A program made the translations under genes and the position numbers. DNA of 14,845 nt from DATLFI01 sp035524895 (GTDB taxonomy: Bacteria > Acidobacteriota > Thermoanaerobaculia > Multivoradales > Multivoraceae). Below the pieces are notes generated by a model that was not told the origin of the DNA, did no database searches, and saw only the letters and a program-made list of their open reading frames with translations. Below are positions 5,481 to 12,627 of this stretch, piece after piece (positions within the stretch are counted from its first letter, which is position 1; every line of letters starts with the position of its first letter). The stretch covers positions 1-14,845 of the forward strand of contig DATLFI010000149.1 in assembly GCA_035524895.1 (NCBI GenBank), written 5' to 3'.

Positions 5481-8111
5481 GTGAAGGCCGCGGTGCCGAC
5501 AACGGACGCCTTGGAGGCCGTGGCGGCCGATCTTCACGCATGGATCTGTGAGCAACCGCTCTGGCGGCAGCAGGCGTTTCGCTATCTGCTTTCGCAGCCG
5601 CGCCTTGACGAAGACCAGCGGGCGGAGATACGCGATCTCCTCTGCGCGGAAGTCGGCTGTCTCGGCGTCAAGTCGCGCGCCGCCCCGAAGCCGATCGATA
5701 GCGACGAGATTGGGAGGCGGCAGGGAGTGCGGCAGACGAATCGCCTCCACCGACTCTTCGGACTCACTCAGGTCAATGCGCTCCCGGAGGATACGGAGCT
5801 CCGTTTCATTCCCGCCGGCCTGACGATCATCTACGGCCACAACGGCAGCGGCAAGTCAAGCTACGTACGCAGCCTGAAGCGGCTCTGCCGCTCGGTGGAC
5901 CGTGACCAGTCGATTCTCCCGAACGTGCTCAGGCAGGGCGCCCAGGGTGGGCAGCCGCGGGCGCATATCGAGTGGGCGCCGCTCGGAGGCGAGGTGACGG
6001 GGCAGGAGTTCGACTTGTCCGACCCTGCTCTGAGGACGCCGGTCGCCGAAATCAGCATCTTCGACTCCCGCTGCGCGCAAATCTACGTCGATCTCGAGAA
6101 TCAGATCGCCTTCGTGCCGAGCACCATCCGAGTGCTGGTACGACTCGCCGAGGAGCAGGTGACGATCCAGCGCGAGCTGGAGACGGCGATCGCCGCGACC
6201 GAGGCATCAAGGCCGGACTTCGGCGCGATTCCGGCGGGAACGAACGCGCGTTCAGCAATAGACGGCCTGAGGGCAACGAGCGCAGAGTCTGCCCTGGAGG
6301 AACTGGCGACTCTGAACGATGATGAGCGGGCACGGCGCAGTCGACTCGAGCTCGCGCTTGCTGCCGCCGCGACCGGCGAGAGCGAGCGACATCAAGCCCA
6401 GCTGCATGTTCAGGCACGAGGAGCGCGCGACCTGATCGAGCGACTCCAGGCCGCAGCCGGGATGCTGGCGCCGACCGCGGTCGACGAGCTCAAAGCAGCC
6501 GTCGAGGAACTGAGAAAGCGGCGAGTGGCCGTGATTGTCGCCGCCGAGGCGGCTTTCGCCGGCGAAGAGCTTGTCGGCGTCGGCGGCGAGCCGTGGAAAG
6601 CGTTGTGGGAGGCCGCGCGAAGGTTCTATGGGACGGCGCATGCGGATCACGCCGACGTCGTCTTCCCGGATACGAGCGAAGGGGCCGGTTGCCCGCTCTG
6701 CTTCCAAGACCTCGACGAGGCTGCGCGCGATCGGTTCCAGCGGTTTGACGCCTTCGTCCGCAGCGACTCCGAGGCCCGCGCGACAGAGGCCGAGCGATCA
6801 CTCGACGACGAGCGCGCGCGCTTCTCAGAGCAGGCCATCTCCCGATGCCGCACGCTGTTCCTTGACACGCTCGCCGAGACGAACGAAGAGCTGCACCGGC
6901 TGGTGACGGACTGGCTGCGCGGGGCGGCCGACCTGCGCGAACTCCTCCTCACCGCTGCAGCAAGAGAAGACGAATGGCCGGCCGAGTCGCTGTCAGCACC
7001 ACCGATCGAAGAGCTCGAGCGATTCGCGTCTGCGCGCGAGCACGAGGCAGAGGCCGTGACTCTTGCGGTGAAACCGGAGGAACGTGCGGCATTCCAGAGT
7101 GAGCTAGCCGAGCTCGCCGCGCGAGATGTCCTCGGCGAGCGCCTCGACGATGTCAGGAGATGGCTGGCCGAGCTCCGGCAGATCGCGGCCCTGGAGAAGG
7201 CGAAGAGCGAGTTGCGCACGCAGGGCATCTCGCTGAAACAGAAGGCGCTCAGTGAGCAAGTCGTCACGGCCACGCTGAGGGATCAACTACGCCTCGAACT
7301 GGACGCGCTCGGCTTCACGCACATTGCGTTCGAGCTAAAGGCGCGCGGCGAGCACGGGACGACGATGATCCAGTTGCGTCTCCGCGACGCCCCGGAGGAA
7401 AAACTCGCCCCCATTCTGAGCGACGGCGAGAAGCGCGCGCTGGCCCTCGCATTCTTCCTGGCCGAGATCGCTACAGCCGAGGGTCAGGACGGCATCGTGC
7501 TCGATGACCCCGTCTCTTCGCTTGATCAGGAGCGGCGGCAGGCGGTCGCCCAGCGCATCGCGAGCGAGAGCAGTCAGCGGCAAGTGATCCTCTTCACCCA
7601 CGACATCGCGTTCCTCTTCCACGTCCAGCTCGAGGCCGAAGCTCTCGGACTGGAGCCGAAGGTGCAGCAGGTGTGGCGGGACGGTCAGGCGGTTGGTCGC
7701 ACTGCGGCCGAGGCCCCGTTTGACGCCAGCCGCGTCAAGGAGCGCATCGCGTGGCTCGAGAGGACCCTGCAGGACATGCCGAAGGAGGGCGAGTTCAGGT
7801 CGGACGACGAGCGACGGATGCATGTGTCGTCCTGGTATCGCCATCTACGCGGCTCTTGGGAGCGAGCTGTCGAGGAGATTGTCTTCAACGAAGCGGTCCA
7901 ACGGTTCACGCCACACGTACAGACGCAACGGCTGAATAAGGTCGCGATCACACCGGAAATGCTGGAGAGCATTGAGCACGGAATGAGCAACTGCTCGACG
8001 TGGATGCACGACCAGCCGGCGGCCGGAGCTGTCGCCCTACCCAGTCGCTTGCAGATGCGTGATGATCTCGACGCCTTTAGGGAGTTCTGCAAGAAGCATC
8101 GGCCGAAGTAG
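5481..8111 (+). CDS. Zinc-hook ABC-type ATPase, RloC/PrrC-like (AAA_13 family), candidate anticodon nuclease
   Basis: The 876-residue protein has a split ABC ATPase head. Walker A is GHNGSGKSS (119-127), the signature is LSDGEKRAL (646-654), Walker B is IVLDDPVSSLD (672-682), and the switch His is in FTHD (His707). Between them lie long charged helices with CPLC at 404-407, near the middle, like the zinc hook of Rad50 and RloC. After the head, LRGSWERAVEE gives Arg790 and Glu794 in RxxxE spacing, followed by His833 and His843. PrrC and RloC anticodon nucleases use an Arg-xxx-Glu...His triad, so tRNA cleavage is possible but inferred. GTG 5481 is chosen because GGAG lies six bases upstream; the frame stays open to a GTG at 5418. 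It is convergent with the integrase and neighbours the type IIG enzyme. A plain SMC/RecF-like ATPase is the alternative. Confidence 0.82.
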   Translation: MKAAVPTTDALEAVAADLHAWICEQPLWRQQAFRYLLSQPRLDEDQRAEIRDLLCAEVGCLGVKSRAAPKPIDSDEIGRRQGVRQTNRLHRLFGLTQVNALPEDTELRFIPAGLTIIYGHNGSGKSSYVRSLKRLCRSVDRDQSILPNVLRQGAQGGQPRAHIEWAPLGGEVTGQEFDLSDPALRTPVAEISIFDSRCAQIYVDLENQIAFVPSTIRVLVRLAEEQVTIQRELETAIAATEASRPDFGAIPAGTNARSAIDGLRATSAESALEELATLNDDERARRSRLELALAAAATGESERHQAQLHVQARGARDLIERLQAAAGMLAPTAVDELKAAVEELRKRRVAVIVAAEAAFAGEELVGVGGEPWKALWEAARRFYGTAHADHADVVFPDTSEGAGCPLCFQDLDEAARDRFQRFDAFVRSDSEARATEAERSLDDERARFSEQAISRCRTLFLDTLAETNEELHRLVTDWLRGAADLRELLLTAAAREDEWPAESLSAPPIEELERFASAREHEAEAVTLAVKPEERAAFQSELAELAARDVLGERLDDVRRWLAELRQIAALEKAKSELRTQGISLKQKALSEQVVTATLRDQLRLELDALGFTHIAFELKARGEHGTTMIQLRLRDAPEEKLAPILSDGEKRALALAFFLAEIATAEGQDGIVLDDPVSSLDQERRQAVAQRIASESSQRQVILFTHDIAFLFHVQLEAEALGLEPKVQQVWRDGQAVGRTAAEAPFDASRVKERIAWLERTLQDMPKEGEFRSDDERRMHVSSWYRHLRGSWERAVEEIVFNEAVQRFTPHVQTQRLNKVAITPEMLESIEHGMSNCSTWMHDQPAAGAVALPSRLQMRDDLDAFREFCKKHRPK

Positions 8112-8114
8112 TGG

Positions 8115-8189
8115 CTAGGGGCGCGATCACGTGCCACGGGCCTGTCGGGCATACCACGGTTTGGTTATCCCTAGACCGTCCCTTAGGGC
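8115..8189. other. Convergent gap with repeats between ATPase and integrase genes
   Basis: The 71 bases between the two stop codons hold GGCTAGGG (8113-8120) against CCCTAG (8169-8174), CCACGG twice (8134-8139 and 8154-8159), and CCCTA (8169-8173) against TAGGG near the integrase stop. These may be a terminator or integrase binding sites, because attP often lies beside int. No match to the fMet-like repeats was seen here. Confidence 0.25.
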
Positions 8190-9376
8190 TGCTGCTGGAA
8201 CATCCGGGCCTCACCCTTCGCCGCGGCGCCAGGAAACAGCACCTGCGCCGCATGGATGTAGCGCTCTGTGATCTGACTCTGCGAGTGCCCGGCCTTGAGC
8301 TGGATATAGCTCATGGGGTTCCCGGCGGCCGCCTCGTGCGTCAGTGCGGTGTGCCTGAGGTCGTGAAAGGGACGGAAGGGCTTCGTGATCCCAGCATGCT
8401 TGAGCGCCGGACGCATATATATACGTGTGAGCTTCGAGGGATCGAGCGGGCTCCCAAGCTCGGGATGACAGAAGACGAGCTCGTCATCTCCCCGGAAGTG
8501 AGTTCTCTGCCAGTGCTCCTGCAAGAGTGCGCGCGTCCGCGGCCCAAGCTCGATCAAGCGCCTGCCACTCCGTGACTTGGGTGTCGTGAAGCGGCCCTTA
8601 ACGAGCGCCTCTCGCACCTGAACCCGCCCTTCAAGAAGGTGCACGTCCCGCCAGCGAAGGGCGAGAAGCTCCCCCCTTCGCATGGCCGTTCCGAGCGCGA
8701 CGACGGTGATGGTGCGCGCGATATGCCACCACAGCTTCGAGTCGTCTTCCGAGTCTGTTTCAAGTTGGCGGTAAGCACTCAGAAGGCGTGCGATCTCGAC
8801 CTCGCTCAGAACATGCAGCTCGGGCTGCTCGACTCGCGGACGCTCGCAGTCGGAGACGGGATTGCGGGAGATGAGCCGCCAGCGCACCGCCCGCTTCAGG
8901 ATCACCTGCAGGCAGAGGAGGTGGTTCGTCACCGTCTTCGGCGAGTAGCCCTGCCGCATCTTCAAGGTGACGTAGCGATCGACGAACTCGGGTCGACGCT
9001 CGAGTTCCTGCAGCGTGTGCTTGCCAAGGGCGAGAACGAGGTGCTTGCGGATCATCTGCCGGTACCCGTCGACCGTCGTCAGCTTGAGCCCTCGTCCCGG
9101 CAGGTACTCGGAAAGCCAGCGCTCGCAGAAGGCAGCGAGCGTGATCTTCTCGGGATGGACGTAGCCCTCCCGCTCGATGTCGACGAGCCGGCGACGAAGC
9201 TCCTGCTCGGCTCGCTTTCGACTCCAGGCGGGCTCCTTGCCGAGCGTTTCCAGCACGCGCCTACCAGAGGCATCGCGGTAGCGAATCCGCCACACGACGC
9301 CATGTGTGCCCTCATAGCGCCAGACACGGCCCCATTTGGGTTCGCCTCGCCCGTTCTTTGCCATCTCAGCGCTCAT
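8183..9376 (-). CDS. Tyrosine-type site-specific integrase
   Basis: The 397-residue phage-type recombinase is complete. An N-terminal arm-binding region (about 15-75, with YRDASGRRVLETLG) is followed by a SAM-like core-binding domain (about 77-170) and the catalytic domain. The catalytic set is visible: Arg233 in AMRRGELL, Lys267 in TPKSRSGRR, His338 and Arg341 in HDLRHTALT, His364 in AGHSQ, and the nucleophile Tyr373 in TERYIH. It should integrate and excise a mobile element, probably at a tRNA or similar site. ATG 9376 overlaps the stop of the excisionase gene by four bases (ATGA), which fixes the start by translational coupling. It is the last gene of a three-gene operon. The attachment site is not identified; the fMet-end repeats in this window are candidates, not proof. 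Confidence 0.93.
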   Translation of the reverse strand: MSAEMAKNGRGEPKWGRVWRYEGTHGVVWRIRYRDASGRRVLETLGKEPAWSRKRAEQELRRRLVDIEREGYVHPEKITLAAFCERWLSEYLPGRGLKLTTVDGYRQMIRKHLVLALGKHTLQELERRPEFVDRYVTLKMRQGYSPKTVTNHLLCLQVILKRAVRWRLISRNPVSDCERPRVEQPELHVLSEVEIARLLSAYRQLETDSEDDSKLWWHIARTITVVALGTAMRRGELLALRWRDVHLLEGRVQVREALVKGRFTTPKSRSGRRLIELGPRTRALLQEHWQRTHFRGDDELVFCHPELGSPLDPSKLTRIYMRPALKHAGITKPFRPFHDLRHTALTHEAAAGNPMSYIQLKAGHSQSQITERYIHAAQVLFPGAAAKGEARMFQQQP

Positions 9377-9582
9377 TCCAAGCTTGTTCTGGGCGAGAAA
9401 GCCAGTCGTCCGCCGGCTTGCTGATCGGAGAGCCAGCGCTCGATGTCCTCGAGGCGGTAGCGGCGGTAACGTCCAAGCCGAAGGTGGGGGAGACGCCCAT
9501 CCCGGGTCGCCTCGCGTACCCACGACTCCTTGACCGCGAGAAGCTCGGCCACCTCGGCCGCGGTGAGCAGGCGATCGCTCAT
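9373..9582 (-). CDS. Excisionase-type helix-turn-helix protein (MerR/Xis-like)
   Basis: The 69-residue protein is a typical winged-helix excisionase. RLLTAAEVAELLAVKESWVREATRDGRLP forms the HTH (4-32), LRLGRYRRYRLEDIERWL (35-51) forms the wing and last helix, and a short tail follows. Such proteins bend DNA at the attachment site and push the integrase towards excision, or repress it. The start at 9582 has a near-perfect Shine-Dalgarno, AGGAGG, seven bases upstream. The gene overlaps both neighbours by ATGA: its start with the methyltransferase stop, and its stop with the integrase start. The tight coupling says it works with the integrase. Confidence 0.9.
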   Translation of the reverse strand: MSDRLLTAAEVAELLAVKESWVREATRDGRLPHLRLGRYRRYRLEDIERWLSDQQAGGRLAFSPRTSLE

Positions 9583-10760
9583 CCGCCTGCCTCCTGTGAC
9601 TCCGACTCCTCGACCTCGTTTCCCCAGAAGACCCAGCCCGGTCGTGCCTTCCCGCGCGCGAAGAGCTCGAGCTTCGAGGCATGCGGGTACATGCGCTCGA
9701 TCAGCTCGTAGACGCAAGCGGGCTTCTGCGAGTGGCGACCGCGCTTCGCACTTACGACCGAGGCAACGCGATCCTCGGGATCGGGAGCAGGGAACGAGCC
9801 CTTGCGCCCGATCAGGAGGAGCTCGTGCTGGTTTCGCACCCAGTTGCCGGTCCCGGGACGATCCTTCACCCAGACGATCTGCGCCTTGTACGTGAAGCCC
9901 CAGGCCTCCATCACCTCGAGCGCCTCGGGGAGCAGGCAGTTGACCGCCCACAGGAAGAGAACCGCGTTCTCGGCGGCTGGAACCGCGTGCGCCTTGATCT
10001 CGGACACGCCGAGCGTCGGGTAGTGCTGCTCGGGCGCTGACGGGCTGTCGGGCGAGCCCATTTGCCAGGGTGGATCGGCGAGGATGACGTCGAACGGACC
10101 GTCGGGTAAGGGTGGCGCGGGCGATAGCGAGGCGTCGCGCCGCAGCCTCCTCACCCTCCGCGCGGCCGGAGCGGCATCGATCGTGCCGGCCACCACCTTC
10201 TCGAAGAGCTCGGAGTCATGCTCGTAGACGGTGATGACGTCCTGCGCCGTGCGTGGTGAGACGCCCGCGATGTCGGCGACGAGCTCGCAAGACTTCCCCC
10301 GAGGTGGCAACGTTGCCACCTCGGCGTTCTGGCGCAGGTTCGCGCGTTGCCGAGCGCGATTCTCCTCGCGCATCGCCTCGTAGTCTGCGAAGCGCACAGC
10401 GATCGCTGCCTTCTGCGATGCGCTCAGGTTTCGGCGCTCGATCGCAACCCGCACCAGGTAGGTGACGGGGTCTGAAGGTTCAACGATCCGGACAGGCACG
10501 AGCTCGAGCCCGAGCTCTCTCGCTGCCTTGAGGCGTGCTCGCCCGTCGAGGACGACGCCTTCGTGGGTCACGTCGAGGGGGACGAGGATCCCGTGCTCGG
10601 CGATTGACGAGCAGAGACCTCGGTATTCGGCGATGCTCAGCTCGGGAACGAGCGTCGCTTGCGGGTGGAGACGCAGGGCCGACGAGCGACGTGACTCGCC
10701 TTCGCCCGGTCTTCTGTGGGTGCTGATCATGGAGACGCTTGTCGGAGCGTTTCTCCACAT
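9579..10760 (-). CDS. ParB-fold N-domain / MT-A70 adenine-specific DNA methyltransferase fusion
   Basis: The 393-residue protein joins two known parts. Residues about 33-115 have a ParB/sulfiredoxin fold (SIAEHGILVPLDV, GVVLDGRARLKAARELGL), and about 155-205 look like a KorB-type HTH (VADIAGVSPRTAQDVITVY). Residues 222-385 are an MT-A70 methyltransferase with DVILADPPW (224-232, catalytic DPPW), the FLWAVNCLLPEAL helix and the WVRNQHELLLIGRKG segment. It probably methylates adenine in DNA, with the ParB domain guiding binding. Such fusions are common in phages and integrative elements. Met11 (10730) is an equally good start and would leave a dyad at 10731-10756 as leader; neither start has a clear Shine-Dalgarno. 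It is the first gene of the operon with xis and int. No partner restriction gene is adjacent. Confidence 0.87.
   Translation of the reverse strand: MWRNAPTSVSMISTHRRPGEGESRRSSALRLHPQATLVPELSIAEYRGLCSSIAEHGILVPLDVTHEGVVLDGRARLKAARELGLELVPVRIVEPSDPVTYLVRVAIERRNLSASQKAAIAVRFADYEAMREENRARQRANLRQNAEVATLPPRGKSCELVADIAGVSPRTAQDVITVYEHDSELFEKVVAGTIDAAPAARRVRRLRRDASLSPAPPLPDGPFDVILADPPWQMGSPDSPSAPEQHYPTLGVSEIKAHAVPAAENAVLFLWAVNCLLPEALEVMEAWGFTYKAQIVWVKDRPGTGNWVRNQHELLLIGRKGSFPAPDPEDRVASVVSAKRGRHSQKPACVYELIERMYPHASKLELFARGKARPGWVFWGNEVEESESQEAGG
10731..10756. promoter_or_regulatory. Imperfect dyad between divergent operons (candidate operator)
   Basis: GGAGACGCT (10731-10739) faces AGCG-TT-TCTCC (10746-10756) across six bases, with a two-base bulge in one arm. 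It abuts the internal ATG at 10730 of the methyltransferase and covers the -35 region expected for the divergent gene at 10781. A ParB-fold/HTH protein encoded next to it would be a natural binder. Confidence 0.35.
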
Positions 10761-10766
10761 TTCGGT

Positions 10767-10772
10767 TACAAT
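10767..10772 (+). promoter_or_regulatory. -10 box TACAAT for a probably leaderless gene
   Basis: TACAAT sits eight bases before the ATG at 10781, so the transcript would begin at or next to the start codon. No Shine-Dalgarno is present, in keeping with a leaderless mRNA. The -35 position falls within the dyad, so a bound regulator would block it. Confidence 0.4.
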
Positions 10773-10780
10773 GAGCTCTG

Positions 10781-11341
10781 ATGGCTCGCGATCGCATCTC
10801 CTACGCCTGGGCGCTCAAGGTCCCCGAGCAGGCAGGCAGCGCCGACGGGGGGCTTGCCTTGGCGCGGCTTCTGGCCGAACAGGCGCTTGAATGGCGGCGC
10901 GAGGCCCCGCGCGGAAACCCGCGTCCCTACCCGCTGACGGCCGAGGAGCTCGCCCAAGAGCTCGAGCTTGATCCCGCGATCGTCGCCGAGCGCATCGCGC
11001 AGGCGCGCTACGTCGCCTTCGGCTCGCTCTCAGACAGCGGTATCTACGCGAAGCTCGCGCGCGAGCGCGGGCGAGGGGAGGAAGAGGAGTCGCCGAGCTG
11101 CAAGGCGCCCGACTGCGACAACAAGCTCCCTCGGCGACGAAGCGTCCGGCGCGAGTACTGCCATGCGCGCTGCAGGCGCCGCCACCACTACCAGCGCCAG
11201 CATCCCGACCCCCGCCCGGCACCGCACCTGCGCGGAGCGCGCGGCGGCGGGCCGGAGCCGCTCAGCCTGACGCAAGCCGAGCTCGAACGCGTGCTCGATG
11301 CGATCGCTCGGATTCAACGCGAGGACGACGAGGAGGAGTAG
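10781..11341 (+). CDS. Zinc-ribbon protein with HTH-like segment, unknown function
   Basis: I do not recognise this 186-residue protein as a named family. Residues 50-75 (YPLTAEELAQELELDPAIVAERI) look like a helix-turn-helix. Residues 107-140 hold a Cys cluster, CKAPDC (107-112) and YCHARC (127-132), followed by RRRHHYQRQ, the kind of short zinc-binding motif seen in many actinobacterial accessory DNA-binding proteins. The C-terminal part is low-complexity and then acidic (SLTQAELERVLDAI, then EDDEEE). It is transcribed away from the methyltransferase-xis-int operon from a gap of about 20 bases, so it may regulate that operon or the element's transfer. Protein-like composition and the Cys pairs support a real gene. 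Confidence 0.65.
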   Translation: MARDRISYAWALKVPEQAGSADGGLALARLLAEQALEWRREAPRGNPRPYPLTAEELAQELELDPAIVAERIAQARYVAFGSLSDSGIYAKLARERGRGEEEESPSCKAPDCDNKLPRRRSVRREYCHARCRRRHHYQRQHPDPRPAPHLRGARGGGPEPLSLTQAELERVLDAIARIQREDDEEE

Positions 11342-11406
11342 GGGTCATGGCATTCGACGGCATGCGGGTTGCGCAGGAGCCGGAGCGGCAGTGCTTACCC
11401 AATCCG

Positions 11407-11808
11407 TTACCTGAGCCCGCGCGCGAGTCTTTTCGACAGCTCGATCGATTCGAGAGTCCTCACCTCGCGCTTGACCCTGAGCAGCCGCTGGATGTCCGCG
11501 AGCGAGGGTGCGCTTGCGCTCCTGAGTAGCTCCCGCTCCGCGCGTCCAACGAGCTCACGGAATACCTCGAGGTCGGACATCGGAGGTGTGTAGCCGTCGG
11601 CCTCAGTCGCCTCGGATTTCGGAGGCTCCTGCGAGGCAAACGAGGCAGTGTGCTCTGCCTTCAGGATGCGCTCGACCCGTCCCCGATAGCAAGCATCACC
11701 AAATACGCTCTTCGCGATCTCTCGCTGGCTCACGCCGTTTGCGGCGAGCTCGAGAACGCGCTTGCGCTCCTCCTCGGTCCAGCTTGGTCGTCGTCCACGC
11801 GTGCTCAT
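11407..11808 (-). CDS. Small helix-turn-helix protein, unknown function
   Basis: The 133-residue protein begins RGRRPSWTEEERKRVLELAANGVSQREIAKSVFG, a clear HTH of the resolvase/transposase DNA-binding kind (about residues 8-45), followed by a linker and a helical C-terminal region (residues 78-133) rich in Leu and Arg. It could be an element regulator or a small-terminase-like DNA-binding protein; neither can be shown. ATG 11808 is chosen because the HTH starts directly after it. The frame is open to 11907, but the extra leader is Cys/Arg-rich and reads as non-coding. It is convergent with the zinc-ribbon gene (65-base gap) and divergent from the frameshifted nuclease-like gene. Confidence 0.6.
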   Translation of the reverse strand: MSTRGRRPSWTEEERKRVLELAANGVSQREIAKSVFGDACYRGRVERILKAEHTASFASQEPPKSEATEADGYTPPMSDLEVFRELVGRAERELLRSASAPSLADIQRLLRVKREVRTLESIELSKRLARGLR

Positions 11809-11886
11809 CGTGGTCACACATATGCCTCGGAACGAAGAACAAATCCAGTCGATATTCGCGGCTGCGCGCGCTCGACGACGGGGGGG

Positions 11887-11896
11887 GTGTGCACAC
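11887..11896. promoter_or_regulatory. Perfect 10-bp palindrome GTGTGCACAC
   Basis: The palindrome lies in the gap between the divergent HTH gene (start 11808) and the nuclease-like gene, directly after a run of seven G. It includes the GTG that is the only nearby in-frame start for the nuclease-like gene. It is a candidate operator only. Confidence 0.25.
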
Positions 11897-12555
11897 TGGC
11901 GTCCCAAAAAACGGCCTCGGCTCGCGTGTGCCTCGAACGTCGGCAGGGTCTACGACGCAACGAACACGCGCCTGCACCCCGCCTCAAGAGCTGGATCACG
12001 CTTCAAGAGTCAACGAGCGCGACCATCTCCAGCCTTCCTGCGCCTCGGCCGCTCTCGCGGTCGCCAGGCGCTGGCTCCCTGGGTCGACCGTCTCGACCTC
12101 GTTCCGCTTTCGATCTCCGCTCTGGCCGCGGCTCGGCGGCGTGGACATCGCGCTGCTCCCCGGCGACGGGCCGCCGACCGCGCTCGAGCTGAAGTGCGGC
12201 GTCGGCCGCGACGCCCTCGGGCCGTGCGCATGGGGATGCCCTCAAGCTCGCGCTCGGGATCCAGGCCGGCCTTCTCTCCGCCGGGTACCTGATCGCGGCG
12301 ACGACGGCGGCCGACTGGGCGAGCGGGCACCGGGGCGGGGCGCTGGAGCTGCGCGAGCGCTACCTGGGCGATCCGCTCCCGCTTGAGGTGCCTCGCCGCT
12401 TCACGACGCGGGCCGTCGGCGCTCCCACTGCCGCCACCAGTCCAGGGGCCGCGACCCGCACCTCCCAGCCCGCGCCAGCGACGGCGAACGGAGCGCGACA
12501 GATCGCGGTGCCCGACGACGAGCGCGTCCGCTGGCAATCGACGCTCGGGCAGTGA
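11889..12555 (+). pseudogene. PD-(D/E)XK-like protein gene broken by a one-base frameshift
   Basis: Two frames together make one coherent protein. The first gives NERDHLQPS, then FRFRSPLWPRLGGVDIALLP (around 12105-12164) and ALELK (12183-12194), a D...ExK pattern of a PD-(D/E)XK-type site, ending GPCAWG. The second frame, from GAT at 12235, continues DALKLALGIQAGLLSAGYLIAATTA and ends at TGA 12553-12555. Removing one G from the GGGG at 12232-12235 fuses them as CAW-DALKLAL. Similar hypothetical actinobacterial proteins are remembered, without a settled function. The start is uncertain: GTG 11889 is in frame, but protein-like sequence begins only near 12009. The break may be a real mutation or a base-calling error in a G run. 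Confidence 0.65.
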
Positions 12556-12556
12556 A

Positions 12557-12571
12557 GTCCGCTTAGCGGAC
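12557..12571. terminator. Hairpin between convergent nuclease-like gene and rnhB
   Basis: GTCCGC (12557-12562) and GCGGAC (12566-12571) form a perfect stem around TTA, one base after the stop codon at 12553-12555. On the other side rnhB would end at 12628 once its frameshift is corrected. Its position between the two gene ends suits a bidirectional terminator. Confidence 0.6.
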
Positions 12572-12627
12572 GCACGGCGCCGAGGCGGTCTCGTCGCGGC
12601 GGTCTTGCTCTCCGGAGCCTCGACCGG

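Noticed and set aside
9377..9682. Longer frame upstream of the integrase start
   Set aside because: It overlaps the excisionase and methyltransferase genes and is serine/arginine-rich. The ATGA overlap supports 9376.
9583..9951. Longer frame upstream of the excisionase start
   Set aside because: It lies inside the methyltransferase gene in another frame. AGGAGG and the ATGA overlap fix the start at 9582.
11586..11888. Upstream part of the open plus-strand frame leading into the nuclease-like gene
   Set aside because: It lies antisense to the HTH gene and reads as cysteine/arginine-rich sequence without protein character.
12360..12627. C-terminal extension of rnhB in the uncorrected frame
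   Set aside because: It is arginine/proline-rich, crosses a perfect hairpin and overlaps the opposite coding sequence; a frameshift explains it better.
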